Source: Saccoglossus kowalevskii
Lineage: Eukaryota > Hemichordata > Enteropneusta > Harrimaniidae
Assembly (NCBI RefSeq): GCF_000003605.2
Contig: NW_003134368.1
Span: forward strand, 91,130-112,881
Length of the DNA stretch: 21,752 nucleotides
Direction: 5' to 3'
Under the pieces are notes generated by a model. The model worked only from the letters and a program-made list of their open reading frames with translations. It was not told the DNA's origin and searched no databases. This document shows, piece after piece, positions 10,001 through 18,305 of the stretch; position 1 is the first letter of the stretch, and each line of letters starts with the position of its first letter. The translations under genes and the position numbers were made by a program.

Positions 10001-13000
10001 AGTGAGATATTACATTCATTATTCAAAGTTGAGAAAACATCAACAAAATTTTAACAGCTTCTATGTTCCTGACAGATTTGTCATTACAACTAAGTATGCC
10101 AATCATTGACCAATGCTACTGCAGAAAATGTTAAGCATGTTAGAAAAATGATCTCACACAAAATGTTGATACGATAAAATAGAGAACAATTTTCAGCAGA
10201 ATAAATTACTTCGGGAGGTTAGTTGAATATATTATGAAGCTGACAAGCAACAACCTGTTGTCTATCAATGTGTGTACACCACATAACCTTTAAACACGTC
10301 TAAGTACCATAAAAATAATATGAACAAACATGACAATAGCAGTCTGTGTGAGTCCACTACAAAAACATTGTACACATACTATAAATACCAAATGACAAGA
10401 ACAGCATTCATTAAAACATAATAACCAACAGTCAGTCATTTTAAATCAAATTAAAAAAAAAATACATATTATATTTTTACAAAATTTATCAGTACAAGAC
10501 CAAGATTGCAGAAATGCTTGGTATTGATGAGTTTTTAACACTATAGTGGCTACCATTCCACTATCACAAATTGGAATGTGAAATGAATATATCTTAAGTT
10601 GTATGATGTATGTGTGAAGCTGGAATGTGAACAGGATAGCCATGTCAAAGATACTAACGTACAGGGGTAAAATTCATGATGTTCATATTAATTAATTTCA
10701 TAGATGATCATTAATTGCTATACCATTAAGTAAAAAATTTCACAAGTCACTATTACAGTAAAGAAGTACAGAAGGTCATAGAGCAATTCAATGTCATAAA
10801 TACAACATCATAAGCGTCATTAATCATATCTGTGAATCTGAACACAAAAACACAACAATCCTTCACAGCCATAAATGGAATTGAGAATAGATCACAAACA
10901 AATATAGACAGCACAAAAACAGTTATTTGATCTTACTAAATCCTCCTCTTTGGGGGTTCGCCATGTACATGTATCTTTTTCAGATGAATTATTCCACAAG
11001 TTGAGATATGGATCAGCGTTAACCATGATAAGTGGTAAGACATTCTGATCCACATATATCAGTAAAATAATCCATTTAAAGAACATTTCTTTCACTCTGC
11101 AAACTTTGATCATGGCATTTTACGGCATGTTAGTAAAGACATGAGCACTGCACTATTAGTTTTCATGTGATGCTACGCTGCTTGATGCTTATGACCTTTG
11201 AAACCATACGTCTTATCAGATTATGGTAACAACATTGCATTGAGGACAGTCCTCAGGGTGCAAACCATATACAGATACAGGAAGGAAGGGTCTTCTGGAG
11301 GGGGAGGGATTATCTGAGAATAATTACCTAACTTTAACAATAAGCATTTCTCTTCAGTGTAATTTGGGATGCTATTAGAAGTTACTATGACTACAAAGTG
11401 CTATGGAAGAACATTGACTATGGAAAGGTTTTGATACATGTATTCTGTTTATATTCTATTATAATATCCAATTATTCAGAGCAAGGATAAAAACTAACCA
11501 ACTATAACTATCTATAGTGATCTTATTTTGTGACATCTAACCACGCGATGAATGAGCACTTAGAAGGCATCTTAATCTATTACAATTAAGACATTTTTTT
11601 TATTGTTGAAGTTATCCCTATATTAAGATTTTCTGCAATGAATTAGTAACATAATTACTAATTACGGGTCATTTCAAAAAATTTACATGGTTAAAACAAA
11701 TTTCTGTGCATGGAGAAGTTGATGAATTTGAAAAGATGTCTTAAATATATGTGGCTTTTTATCACTTGTGTGATTTAGCTGCCAACTAAAACTACCAGAA
11801 ATATTCAATTTATATAATTCTTAATAATTCAAGAAATATTGTGTAAATATTATGTAGGTTTTGCTACTTAGCCATGATGTCAAAAGTTCAATATGCTTCA
11901 TTGCCCTAATAAGTTTTATTACATAGTATGCTTTATTACACCGAATAGACATGATATATGGGATTATTATACATCTGACACCGTAACGCCATAGGTTACA
12001 GCATGGCATAACTTTGCGGTATTTTACAGGGTATTTTCATCCTACCATATTCGAAAATGTGAATTCAAAATATGGAATGATTATGAGCATAAGCGTCCTC
12101 TAATAATAAAAACAAGCATGGCTGCGACCAGAGTTTGACCGGACTCCACACTGCGAGTCAGTCGATACTCCAGCTGTACTGTCTTCGTGCATACTTTGAG
12201 GAATCCTCGTAATAACCTCATTATATGAGACATCAGATCTCTCACTGGATTGTTTAAATATTTGTAAAATTCATAATTGAGAAAGGAAAGATAAAACTTT
12301 TTCAATATAAATATTAATTTGTAAATTTTACTAATTCATCTTTTTTGATAAATATGGGAAAAAAATCTCAATTTACTAATGACTGAGAAAGAATGAACAT
12401 GAATTTGAAAGATGGTACAAAATTCATGTACCAATGATTTATCAGATTCATGTTATTGACCTCAGTGGAGAGAGAATACATTGCGAGAAAATTAACAGTC
12501 TGAATAGCTAAGGGGCATGCATCAAGACAACAGATATAAAGAGAAAAAAAAGTACATTTGTAAATAGAGGCAAGGAAGAGAATTACTTTTTTTGGGTGAA
12601 AAAACAAATTAGCAGTTAACAAGGAATCAATCAGCCTTGAAGTGTCTAATGCAGCAACCATAAACAAATAATGATCTGACCATATAAGGCATGTCAACTT
12701 TCAACCAATTTGAAGTCTGACTTTTCAAGTTATAGATGAAATCATGTTCTTAATTTTCACAAAAGCCTATGATATCACAATTTACCCACAATCCTTTGCT
12801 GGAGCATCAAGATAGTTAACTATTCTATGCTGATTAATGTGATATGAAAACTGTAAATTGCATTTGTTTTTTCATCCAGGAGCTTTTTGCCTTGACTTTC
12901 CTTTTAAGAATGGTAAAAAGAGCTTGACAATCAGGATTTTAACATGTCATCATTTTTACTTCAGGTGAGACAGCGCCCTCTATTGTCTATTATGACAGGG

Positions 13001-16000
13001 TGGTGAGGGCAGTGAACTGCTGGAAATATTTTTCCATTTATTGATGATTAAAGATATGAATATAGATTATTTTAACTAACTTCATAAACATAGAATCATA
13101 AAAATGCCTACTTTAATATGTGGTGGTCAACCACAGTTGAAATACAGAAATGTTTAGCCAATCAGAGTGCTCCTAGCATATAAATAATATTATAGTTTGA
13201 ATGAAATGTGTCCATGCATGAGTGAGATCTAGTTCCGGAATGGCAGAAATGCTTAATTTGAATGAATTTTTAGCACTAAAAAGGCCATCAATCGGTCATC
13301 TTGAATTGGAACAAATGCATGTTCACATGTATAATACAATGTGTGATGTCTATGTTTGAAAAAAACACTAAAAAGGCCATCATTCGGTCATCTTGAATTG
13401 GAACAAATGCATGTTCACATGTAAAAAGATGATTTGTCAAAATAAACTGAACCATAACAATTTCTTGAGATCAGTACTCACTTGTGACAATGTACAATAC
13501 ATTGCATGTTGTATGGATTTGTTGTGCAATTTTAGAAAAAATAGAAGAATATGCTATGTTCTCAGATGATTCACCATAAATAAATGAAAAAGTGAGTAAA
13601 AGGGAAAACAAAAATATGTATTCAATTGCAAACATTTACAGTCAACTAATCTGGCAGCCAGGCTTTCTGCATACAATGCACCCAATTGCAATTTGGACGC
13701 TAAATCGTTATAGAACCAATGAAGCTCTCACCATTATGTAGGGCTTTACGTACATACATTAATCAGTAATGGTTACTCCTTCTACCAAGTTTGGAGAAAA
13801 TCAAAAATAGCACATGCCCAAGAACTGAATAAGACAAAATACCTGACTTTAGTGTATATCACAACAAAAATGGCCGCCAGTCGGCCTCTTTGACTGAATC
13901 ACAAAATTTCCTATGTATATATATATATAAATCAGGTAAGGTATTAAGTATGTACGGGGTTAGAAGAGAATTGGCCCAGGGGTGTCCAAAGAGAAAGCTT
14001 TGGACGTATGCATGCACAGAGACTATAAGTCCCTATTTTGGACATTGAGCTATTGACACAATGACAACCCTGTCTAACTCTATCGTTGTTTATAGCATTA
14101 TTAAGTAATTTATAGAAAAGTCATTCTCTCTAGATTTTATCAAATGCTTTTTGAAAGTCTATGTTTATGAACAGAATTTTCGCTTTGATTTCAATTATTT
14201 GTTGACAATAATTTTCACAACAAAAATCTAATATATAGTACAGTCTCCCTTACACAATCCTGCATGATTATTATTATAAGCATAGCCATATTTATACAAC
14301 ATGCACACAGATTATAACTATTCTAAAAAAATGTAAAGAAAAACACAAAAACAATATTGATTACCAAAAAAATGTTTACATACAAGGTTAAAAAAATATG
14401 ATATATGTAAAACAGCACTTTTGTTATTTTTCTTTATGTTACGTTAAAAAATCGATGTCGGATAAAAAAATTATTTGCTTTAGTTTGGGGGTGGGGTGGG
14501 GGTGGTTGCCCTCAAAAAGTTTCCATCCTACAAAAACGCTTTTATTTTTTAATGAAGTCAAAAAAATCTTGGAGTATTTGTAGTTCGTTTTTTTGCTATC
14601 CAATCATGGACAAAGATAACAGAAAATGAAGAAAAACAAAACATCCAAGACGAGAAAATGGTTTGGTTCGAGTGTAAATATGTGCGTCAAATCAGGTCAA
14701 TTTCAGGGCATGGACCTAGAGCATGCGCAGAACCCAGAAAAGTAGTTTGCGCATACGTATATTCCCCTTCATTATTTCCTATTGAACGACTGAGGGTTTG
14801 GTGGCTGAGTTTTTTGGGTGCGAGTTGGTAAGACGCCATGATCAATATTTATCAATTAAGTTTCAGTGGGGGTGGCGGGTATGGAAACTAAAGGAATTAA
14901 GTTTTTTATCCTACACTGAACTTTTGATGTTGTCCGTAACAAATTGAACCTAGGTTTGTATTGACTTATTATATTATACCAGTATATTGATGGTGTTAAT
15001 CCATTGATTTGATTGGTGCAAACACAAAATTTGCATATGCAATCCATGGTATATTGGCTGATAATGCACGGCTAAACCAAGTGGCCCTGGAACATGAATT
15101 GACTACGGGTTTAATAAGGAAATACATAAAACCAGTATTATTTGATTTTTAGGAAAATATAGTGGTTGAATTTTGGAAGAAAATTGAAAAAAATACTGAA
15201 TTAAAAACATCTGAAAAGTTATACAACCATAATATTGCTTTTTGTTAATGGTGGGATCCAAGTAGTGAGCGTTGGTCATTGGGTGGGTGATTGTCGATCG
15301 TCACACCACAGTCCTTCGTTGAGGGACTGTGGTCACACAAATCTAAACCATCGTCCTTCAACACCGTGAGGTGCCTAAACGAACGCCAGAACGCTGTGTT
15401 CTCCATGTTGTGACTTTGAGATGGATTGCAAACTGGATGTTGGAACTGAGGTCGCCGTGCCGATCGCCGTACATGATACACCGCGTACTGCTGAACGTCA
15501 AATATCCACAGTTACAAGTAGTATGATGAGTCACAAAATCGGTTTATTTCACAACTGTACTTTCAATGGGCAAATTACAATCGAAATTGTACAAAAACCG
15601 GAATGAAAACGTGAAAAATCCGTTGTTTTAATGATCCAAACTGTACACGACCCTGTATTTCAAATCGTGTTGACGCAGTCAGTAAAAGGTAAGAAAGGTC
15701 ATCTTTTGTTATGCTAATTTGTGTGTTTACGCTGCTCTATTCACTGTGGATACGTTTCTTTTTCATGCGGAATAAAAATTAGTTTGTATTCAATTTGAAC
15801 TGTGTTGCGCATGTAATTTTTGTATGCATTCTGCATACAACTGTGTACTATTCTTATAAATATTCATATTCAAGGGCCATAATCATGAACTTTTTTTTGC
15901 TAGTTTTATCGAATTGTCAATATACTGGTATAATATAATAGCAATAACCCCCCGCCGAAGTTGGGTATATTGATATTGCACAATTCACTCCATATATGCA

Positions 16001-16645
16001 CTCGCGGCATGTCGTGAATTGTGCAATATCTCGTGGTATACCTGCCTTCGGCAGGGGTTATTACTTAATTATAACCTGATTCTCACTTCCTTATATTGTG
16101 GGCAATCAGCAGGAAGTGAAATTCATCCTCCATTTTATTATAATATATTCAGACATTTCTCAGAATTTTTCACCATCTTTTGTTTTTAGTCTAGAATGTG
16201 TTTTTCTCCATGATGAAAACATAAATATGGAAATACATAAATAACTCTAGTAAAATAGGTAAGCAATGTGTCACCACATTCACTCTACTAGGTAGAGTCT
16301 ACTAGGCAGAGTCTACTAGGTAGAGTCTACTAGGTAGAGTCTACTAGGTAGAGTCTACTAGGTAGAGTCTACTAGGCAGAGTCTACAAGGCAGAGTCTAC
16401 TAGGTAGAGTCTACTAGGTAGAGTCTACTAGGCAGAGTCTACTAGGCAGAGTCTACTAGGCAGAGTCTACTAGGCAGAGTCTACTAGGCAGAGTCTACTA
16501 GGTAGAGTCTACTAGGTAGAGTGACTGTGGTGTTACACATGATAGATACCATAAAAGCTGAAAGTAAACACAGTATACTCACATCCAGGATGGTTTGCGG
16601 GTCACTTTCAGAACATGAATTATTATTGAGTACTGAAGCCTCCAT
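966..16645 (-). CDS. TMEM116: TMEM116-like seven-transmembrane protein, spliced, 3' part outside window
   Basis: Seven exons on the minus strand join as 16645-16583, 9319-9212, 8839-8690, 4423-4319, 3930-3881, 1715-1632 and 1002-966. They total 597 coding bases, 199 codons, with no stop; exons 5 and 6 end in phase 2 and the rest in phase 0. Every junction is GT-AG. The protein shows an N-glycosylation site (NNS), TM1 (YVHIIVASLSIIGASSIIVY), TM2 (PLFHLSIADLCLSICWVLGA), a Cys before TM3 (EECPYLQAV), TM3 (AFHIATFFLTVNYALNVYI), TM4 (from VWVLRSVYIF to LMVPVVYLNI) and a loop with three Cys. From memory, vertebrate TMEM116 has the same order, including a VRPLF-LS-DLL-L-CW block, LQAVxQ before TM3 and KC-L before the Pro-Ser of the second loop. 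The family is a poorly characterised, distantly GPCR-like orphan membrane protein with no settled ligand. TM5-TM7 and the stop must lie beyond base 1. Introns carry a transposon, an exon-derived minisatellite and a helicase fragment. Confidence 0.85.
1234..1413 (+). pseudogene. RecQ-like DNA helicase N-terminal fragment
   Basis: The plus-strand frame reads MNRDICDDKIAKVF, then LKPHQVQAIDAVLCGKDVF and IATKTGRGILCYNL before a stop. This matches RecQ-type superfamily 2 helicases: the Q motif (LKPxQxxAI), the GxDVF strand and the Walker A region normally written TGxGKSLCY. Here the GKS is gone (GRGILCY), so the ATP-binding lysine is missing and the frame ends at once. It is antisense to the 7TM gene inside intron 6. 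A short imperfect hairpin follows directly. It is best read as a broken fragment of a multicopy helicase or transposon-carried helicase gene. Confidence 0.7.
1412..1448. repeat. Imperfect hairpin after the helicase fragment
   Basis: CTGATTGGGCGCCTTG (1412-1427) pairs with CAAGGTGCGCCTAATCAG (1431-1448) across a three-base loop, with one mismatch and a two-base bulge. Its place right after the broken helicase frame suggests an element end or a deletion junction, which I cannot prove. Confidence 0.6.
1632..1715 (-). CDS. TMEM116: TMEM116-like exon 6: second half of TM4 and extracellular loop
   Basis: The exon is 84 bases, taking one base to finish a Trp codon and leaving with AG (phase 2). Its acceptor is TTTCTATTTTATACAG and its donor AAAGAG|GTATTT, somewhat weak. 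It encodes LAPIALMVPVVYLN and then an acidic loop IKSDEPDDNDCGK. The LxPxxLMxPV block matches the end of TM4 in the family. The acceptor lies about 20 bases past the last degenerate array copy, so the array fills nearly the whole preceding intron. Confidence 0.88.
1736..3930 (-). repeat. 58-bp tandem array, 38 copies, unit = exon 5 + its 5' splice site
   Basis: The period is 58 bases (one unit is 57). Thirty-seven recognisable units plus a degenerate one at 1736-1785 fill the span. Read on the minus strand, each unit is 50 bases matching exon 5 plus GTGAGTAG or a close variant. The unit at the 3930 end carries the polypyrimidine acceptor and is exon 5 itself. Along the array the octamer block changes from mainly AAGCGAAT (3361-3890) through mainly ATGCGAAT (2897-3310) to mainly ATGCAAAT (1795-2846); 19 units have ATGCAAAT exactly. 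In 34 of 37 units, by my reading, the exon frame is free of stops and indels. It is a minisatellite, not CRISPR: there are no unique spacers. Confidence 0.95.
3881..3930 (-). CDS. TMEM116: TMEM116-like exon 5: first half of TM4, founder of the 58-bp array
   Basis: The exon is 50 bases, entering in phase 0 and leaving with two bases (TG), which the G of exon 6 completes to TGG. Its acceptor is the best in the gene (nine T then AG at 3939-3931), and its donor is GCTTG|GTGAGTAG. It encodes ESWKMVWVLRSVYIFA plus split W, which with exon 6 makes a 20+ residue hydrophobic TM4. It also supplies the 17 residues expected between the PLM and LxPxxLM blocks by comparison with vertebrate TMEM116 as I recall it. 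Downstream in the gene it is followed directly by tandem copies of itself. Confidence 0.8.
3931..4318 (-). other. Intron 4, no further feature
   Basis: AT-rich sequence with a poly-T tract (3932-3940, minus sense) serving exon 5. A 17-base AG...GT segment at 4036-4052 looks like a microexon but is not needed for the gene model. Confidence 0.6.
4319..4423 (-). CDS. TMEM116: TMEM116-like exon 4: TM3 and second cytoplasmic loop
   Basis: The exon is 105 bases (35 codons), phase 0 at both ends. The acceptor has a strong pyrimidine tract (TTCTTCTCTTTTTCTCTCAG) and the donor is CATG|GTGAGTTTG. It encodes AFHIATFFLTVNYALNVYIR followed by IKDKQNRANDLRPLM, a hydrophobic helix and then a charged cytoplasmic loop. 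A second AG at 4395-4393 after TTTTTTCTGAC could act as an alternative acceptor but would break the frame. Confidence 0.9.
4442..4603. repeat. Perfect 81-bp tandem duplication
   Basis: Positions 4442-4522 and 4523-4603 are identical, starting AAATATACATGTAAAG. The 81-base length is 27 codons, so a plus-strand ORF appears to hold a protein repeat, but nothing supports coding. Perfect identity argues for a very recent event. It lies in intron 3, just upstream of exon 4 in gene sense. Confidence 0.95.
4604..5287. other. Intron 3 segment, no feature recognised
   Basis: AT-rich non-coding sequence. A short minus-strand frame at 4659-4880 has no domain and lacks good splice sites. Confidence 0.5.
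5303..5814 (+). repeat. Left terminal inverted repeat
   Basis: Matches the reverse complement of 7898-8381 with indels. It has an outer block with repeated TGCGAC/CTCTGCGA words (5344-5412), which look like clustered transposase-binding sites, then a CCAAGATGGCG motif on the minus strand (about 5720) and a small palindrome CTATGCTCATTAGCATAG near the inner edge. Confidence 0.85.
5815..7897. other. Interior of the long-TIR element
   Basis: About 2.1 kb between the TIRs. The 6370-7060 part is richer in G and C than its flanks. Two frames stand out slightly: a basic one on the minus strand (6954-6754 and a little upstream, with Arg-rich blocks), and a 102-codon plus-strand frame at 7225-7533. 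I recognise no transposase catalytic motif in either. Confidence 0.5.
7225..7533 (+). CDS. Hypothetical 102-codon ORF inside the long-TIR element
   Basis: Reads MTMKSKKAKTPMTDEAKKNP at the start (Lys-rich) and continues through mixed sequence with two adjacent Cys and a short aromatic stretch. I know no family for it. A donor-like GAA|GTGAGTAC at 7587 suggests it could be part of a spliced element gene. It could equally be a chance frame; codon choice gives no clear signal. Confidence 0.2.
   Translation: MTMKSKKAKTPMTDEAKKNPQLRVIFTNLDLPAACCDSDEKLQDFSHSPLVYAIYIYFSRIFHWNRNRLQACLSHIMTNLASGSKGTIRLKYSHQRERVSTT
7898..8381 (-). repeat. Right terminal inverted repeat
   Basis: Inverted partner of 5303-5814. 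It keeps the same ordered blocks: CTATGCTAATGAGCATAG, TTCAAGATGGCG, the GCGGCATGTCG block, CCAACCAATAGGAATCG, the GTCGCAGAGTGCA block and the GACCCCCATAC tip. Confidence 0.85.
8390..8689. other. Intron 3 segment beside exon 3
   Basis: Holds a 9-base inverted repeat ATTCTCTCG...CGAGAGAAT (8590-8598, 8653-8661) around words such as CGCTAAATTCGCTAA. It may be a small eroded foldback element similar in style to the sequence near 21310-21480. No coding signal. Confidence 0.4.
8690..8839 (-). CDS. TMEM116: TMEM116-like exon 3: TM2 and first extracellular loop
   Basis: The exon is 150 bases (50 codons), phase 0 at both ends, with acceptor ATTCTTTTGCAG and donor ACACAG|GTACAG. It encodes VRPLFHLSIADLCLSICWVL, which carries the LSxAD signature of TM2 in GPCR-like proteins. 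After it come a loop with Cys (MEECPYL) and LQAVTQ, the entry to TM3. This is the most diagnostic exon for the family. Confidence 0.93.
8840..9211 (-). other. Intron 2, no feature
   Basis: A 372-base intron between TM2 and TM1 exons. The plus-strand frame inside it shows no domain. Confidence 0.7.
9212..9319 (-). CDS. TMEM116: TMEM116-like exon 2: TM1
   Basis: The exon is 108 bases (36 codons), phase 0 at both ends. Its acceptor TTCTTCTTTTACAG and donor GAT|GTAAGTATT are close to consensus. It encodes one hydrophobic helix (VHIIVASLSIIGASSIIVYS) followed by IYRNSCTTLD, the first cytoplasmic turn. The exon starts with an ATG codon, so an isoform could begin here. Confidence 0.87.
9629..9890 (+). 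repeat. Old direct duplication in intron 1
   Basis: AGAAAACACTGCA...ATTGAAGTTTACAGAGAAAT...TAATTCACTA occurs at 9629-9702 and again at 9801-9890 with substitutions and a spacing change. It looks like an eroded tandem duplication or two fragments of one repeat family. Confidence 0.6.
9891..12080. other. Intron 1 segment, mostly featureless
   Basis: Low-complexity AT-rich DNA. Part of an interspersed repeat related to 13243-13331 lies at about 10508-10560 (shared GCAGAAATGCTT...TTTTTA-CACTA). The short minus-strand frames here lack domains and splice context. Confidence 0.45.
12081..12960. other. Intron 1 segment with a short GC-richer patch
   Basis: At about 12115-12230 base composition rises and includes CATGGCTGCGACC and CTGCGAGTCAGTCGA, which could be an internal promoter or repeat remnant. 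The 109-codon minus-strand frame at 12368-12697 is hydrophobic from its T-rich codons and I do not accept it as a gene. Confidence 0.35.
13274..13423 (+). repeat. 58-bp direct duplication of an interspersed repeat
   Basis: CACTAAAAAGGCCATCA-TCGG through GTTCACATGTA occurs at 13274-13331 and 13366-13423 with one mismatch. The upstream part (13243) matches 10508, and ATGGCCGCCAGTCGGCC at about 13870 belongs to the same style of sequence, so a dispersed SINE or MITE-like family is likely. The unit length equals the exon 5 array by coincidence; the sequences are unrelated. Confidence 0.75.
13424..15240. other. Intron 1 segment, no gene recognised
   Basis: Contains a repeat-like patch near 13800-13910 and GAGCATGCGCAGAAC near 14719, an NRF1-like promoter word. 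No coding exon was found on either strand. Confidence 0.4.
15305..15333. repeat. Perfect 10-bp hairpin in a GC-richer block
   Basis: ACCACAGTCC (15305-15314) and GGACTGTGGT (15324-15333) pair perfectly around a nine-base loop. It lies in a block (about 15245-15610) with more CpG than its surroundings. Confidence 0.7.
15421..15606 (+). CDS. Hypothetical 61-codon ORF in a CpG-richer block
   Basis: Reads MDCKLDVGTEVAVPIAVHDT at the start and ends with SHKIGLFHNCTFNGQITIEI and VQKPE. The NCTFNGQITI segment looks like the short beta-strand ends seen in some invertebrate proteins, but I cannot name a family. A good donor (AAAAG|GTAAGAAAG) follows at 15689, so this block could be a first exon of a plus-strand transcript within intron 1. 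A minus-strand frame overlaps it, so coding is unproven. Confidence 0.2.
   Translation: MDCKLDVGTEVAVPIAVHDTPRTAERQISTVTSSMMSHKIGLFHNCTFNGQITIEIVQKPE
15941..16064. mobile_element. 124-bp foldback (MITE-like) element
   Basis: The left arm 15941-15988 and right arm 16014-16064 are imperfect inverted repeats: (G)YAATAACCCC at the tips, GCCGAAG, GGTATA and an inner GATATTGCACAATTCAC, with about 25 bases between. The whole would fold into one long hairpin. TIR-to-TIR length and structure fit a miniature inverted-repeat element. No clear target duplication is visible in the A/T-rich flanks. Confidence 0.7.
16268..16538. repeat. 14-bp minisatellite (17 copies) framed by inverted repeats
   Basis: CTACTAGGTAGAGT is repeated 17 times at 16285-16522, with T/C alternating at the ninth base and one copy with CTACAAGG. 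The junction sequence CTCTACTAGGTAGAG is palindromic. The flanks GTGTCACCACATTCACTC (16268-16285) and GAGTGACTGTGGTGTTACAC (16519-16538) are imperfect inverted repeats, so the array may be the core of a small mobile element. It ends 44 bases from the exon 1 donor. Confidence 0.9.
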
Positions 16646-16760
16646 TATATTGTACTTTTATGGTCAGTTTTCTCCCAAAATAAACTGAGATGGCAGTCTG
16701 AACATAGGGAATGGTTCCACTGTGTGTCTTTATCAAAAATGGACTATCTTCATTTTGTGT
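16583..16760 (-). CDS. TMEM116: TMEM116-like exon 1: 5' UTR and start codon
   Basis: The start ATG is at 16645-16643, and 21 codons run to the donor GGAT|GTGAGTATAC (phase 0). The encoded peptide MEASVLNNNSCSESDPQTIL plus D is polar with one NNS glycosylation site, as expected for an extracellular N-terminus before TM1. The upstream end is taken as 16760, after the acceptor TTCATGTTGCAG, so 16646-16760 would be 5' UTR and another leader exon would lie higher up. The UTR holds a short uORF (16753-16733, MKIVHF, stop) that ends about 90 bases before the main ATG. The start is supported by phase and domain order; the UTR boundary is less sure. Confidence 0.75.
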
Positions 16761-17538
16761 CTGCAACATGAAAACAAGTCATGTCATGACATGACAGATT
16801 CCCTGTTAGTTATATATTTAACAAAACTGAAATGGATTCAACTATTTTTGATCTGAACATGAAATAAATTACATGTACATGGGAGTAAGGAAGTAAGAGA
16901 GTAAGTATTTCCCGCTAGTCAACCATTTTGAAAGTAACAGTAAAAAAACAAAAACATAGAAACAAACAGCTAGAAATGACCAATCCCACACAAAAACCCT
17001 ATTCGTGGTAGGTTCACAGGAATGTTAGTATTAAACTTAATTATCGAAGCAAATGTTTGCGGCATACTGATGACAGCATTTTGCTCTCAGATAGTGAGGG
17101 TAAATTTAAAGAAAATGTAGAATGCACTTAATGATTGATGGCATTTTTTGTTGATACCATAAATCAGAAGTCATACAGTTTAAAATAGAGAAAGTTACTT
17201 TTACAAATAGCAAGATACAAACATCTATGCAGCAGTGAATGGCTAGAAGTCTGCTGAGACATTTGGGTTTGATTTTTATTCGATTATTATTGGGTTTTAG
17301 CATTTTTACGATTTTATTTTAATCAGTTGCTCTATTTTTTTTAAATTAAAAATGTCGCCAATTAATTAGTGAAAATTTGCATTCTCAGAGTGAAATAAAT
17401 TGTCAACTGCAGGAAGTGTAATTTTCTCGCCCAGGCATGGAACTGGCAAGTGAACGGTATGTCACAATACCCTGTACAAAATGAAATCTAGACGACGACA
17501 CGACAATTAAAATATCAGTGATTGAAAAACATACATAC
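16761..17538. other. Probable 5' UTR intron, no feature
   Basis: AT-rich sequence between exon 1 and the candidate leader exon. Contains TGTCATGTCATGTCATG-like words near 16780-16795 but no coding signal. Confidence 0.4.
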
Positions 17539-17780
17539 CGGTAACTGTACGTGGCCAACGGTGGTGACGGTATAAAGCGACCAACGTGAAAAAAAAAAAA
17601 AAAAAATAACGAACTGCATTGACTGTTCAACGTCCTCTATTGCTTAGATGGTATACAGTTGTACTTTTTAGCACATATGAAACTGAAACTATTGCCAAAA
17701 TTTGACACAAGTTAGTAAATTCATGGAATTCCCCTCCAGTCGTGTGAACGTAACTTTCGAACCGCCATTTTGATCCACAT
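17539..17780 (-). promoter_or_regulatory. Candidate promoter and leader exon of the TMEM116-like gene
   Basis: On the minus strand a good donor, GTTACCG|GTATGTATG, ends a possible leader exon at 17539; it would splice to the acceptor at 16761. Further up, CAAAATGGCGG (17772-17762) matches the YY1 motif often found just inside metazoan transcription starts, in the same orientation as the gene. A run of 18 T (minus sense) lies between. No start site can be fixed. Confidence 0.35.
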
Positions 17781-18305
17781 GTTTATGACCCTCTAAGTTT
17801 ATGAAAGTAAAACACGGATTTTTTTCTAGCCTACTTATGTGACGACGATTTCTATGCAAGGTCATATGCAAATTTGGAACCAATTTGTTTTAGATAAACG
17901 AGACTGTTCGCGGAATGCGGAGTTATTGTACGGGAAAAACAGTAAAACACGATCCGTTCAAATAAAAAAATCTTTGAACTCGAGATATTGAAAACGTTTC
18001 TTAAACTATAGATGAATCACCGCCAGTCAACTGAAGTTGTTTATTCAAATTATTGTGTCTTGTCAGAAATTTATTGAAACACATAAAATTCTCCGGAATA
18101 TACATAGGATAATACAATCCAAGACAAGAAAACTAATACATGATAATATATATCAATATATGTTAATATAACATGATCAAAGACATTCAGCCAAGTTTTT
18201 ATATTAATTTTGGTAGACCCACTAAGAGATTTTTTAATAAAGAAAAATGCTTTGACTGCCTTTTTATATAAATTTTCTTTTGCCAAATCAAACTTTCCAT
18301 TTGGC

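Noticed and set aside
10892..11113. 73-codon minus-strand frame
   Set aside because: No recognisable domain, and the phases of exons 1 and 2 already join directly across this intron.
12368..12697. 109-codon minus-strand frame with hydrophobic segments
   Set aside because: Hydrophobicity follows from T-rich codons; no domain, no splice or promoter context, and it lies in a low-complexity intron.
13274..13423. A link between this 58-bp duplication and the 58-bp exon array
   Set aside because: The sequences share nothing beyond unit length.
17403..17883. Minus-strand frames at 17403-17630 and 17689-17883
   Set aside because: One reads through an 18-base T run as poly-Phe, the other has no domain; the stretch fits promoter and leader sequence better.
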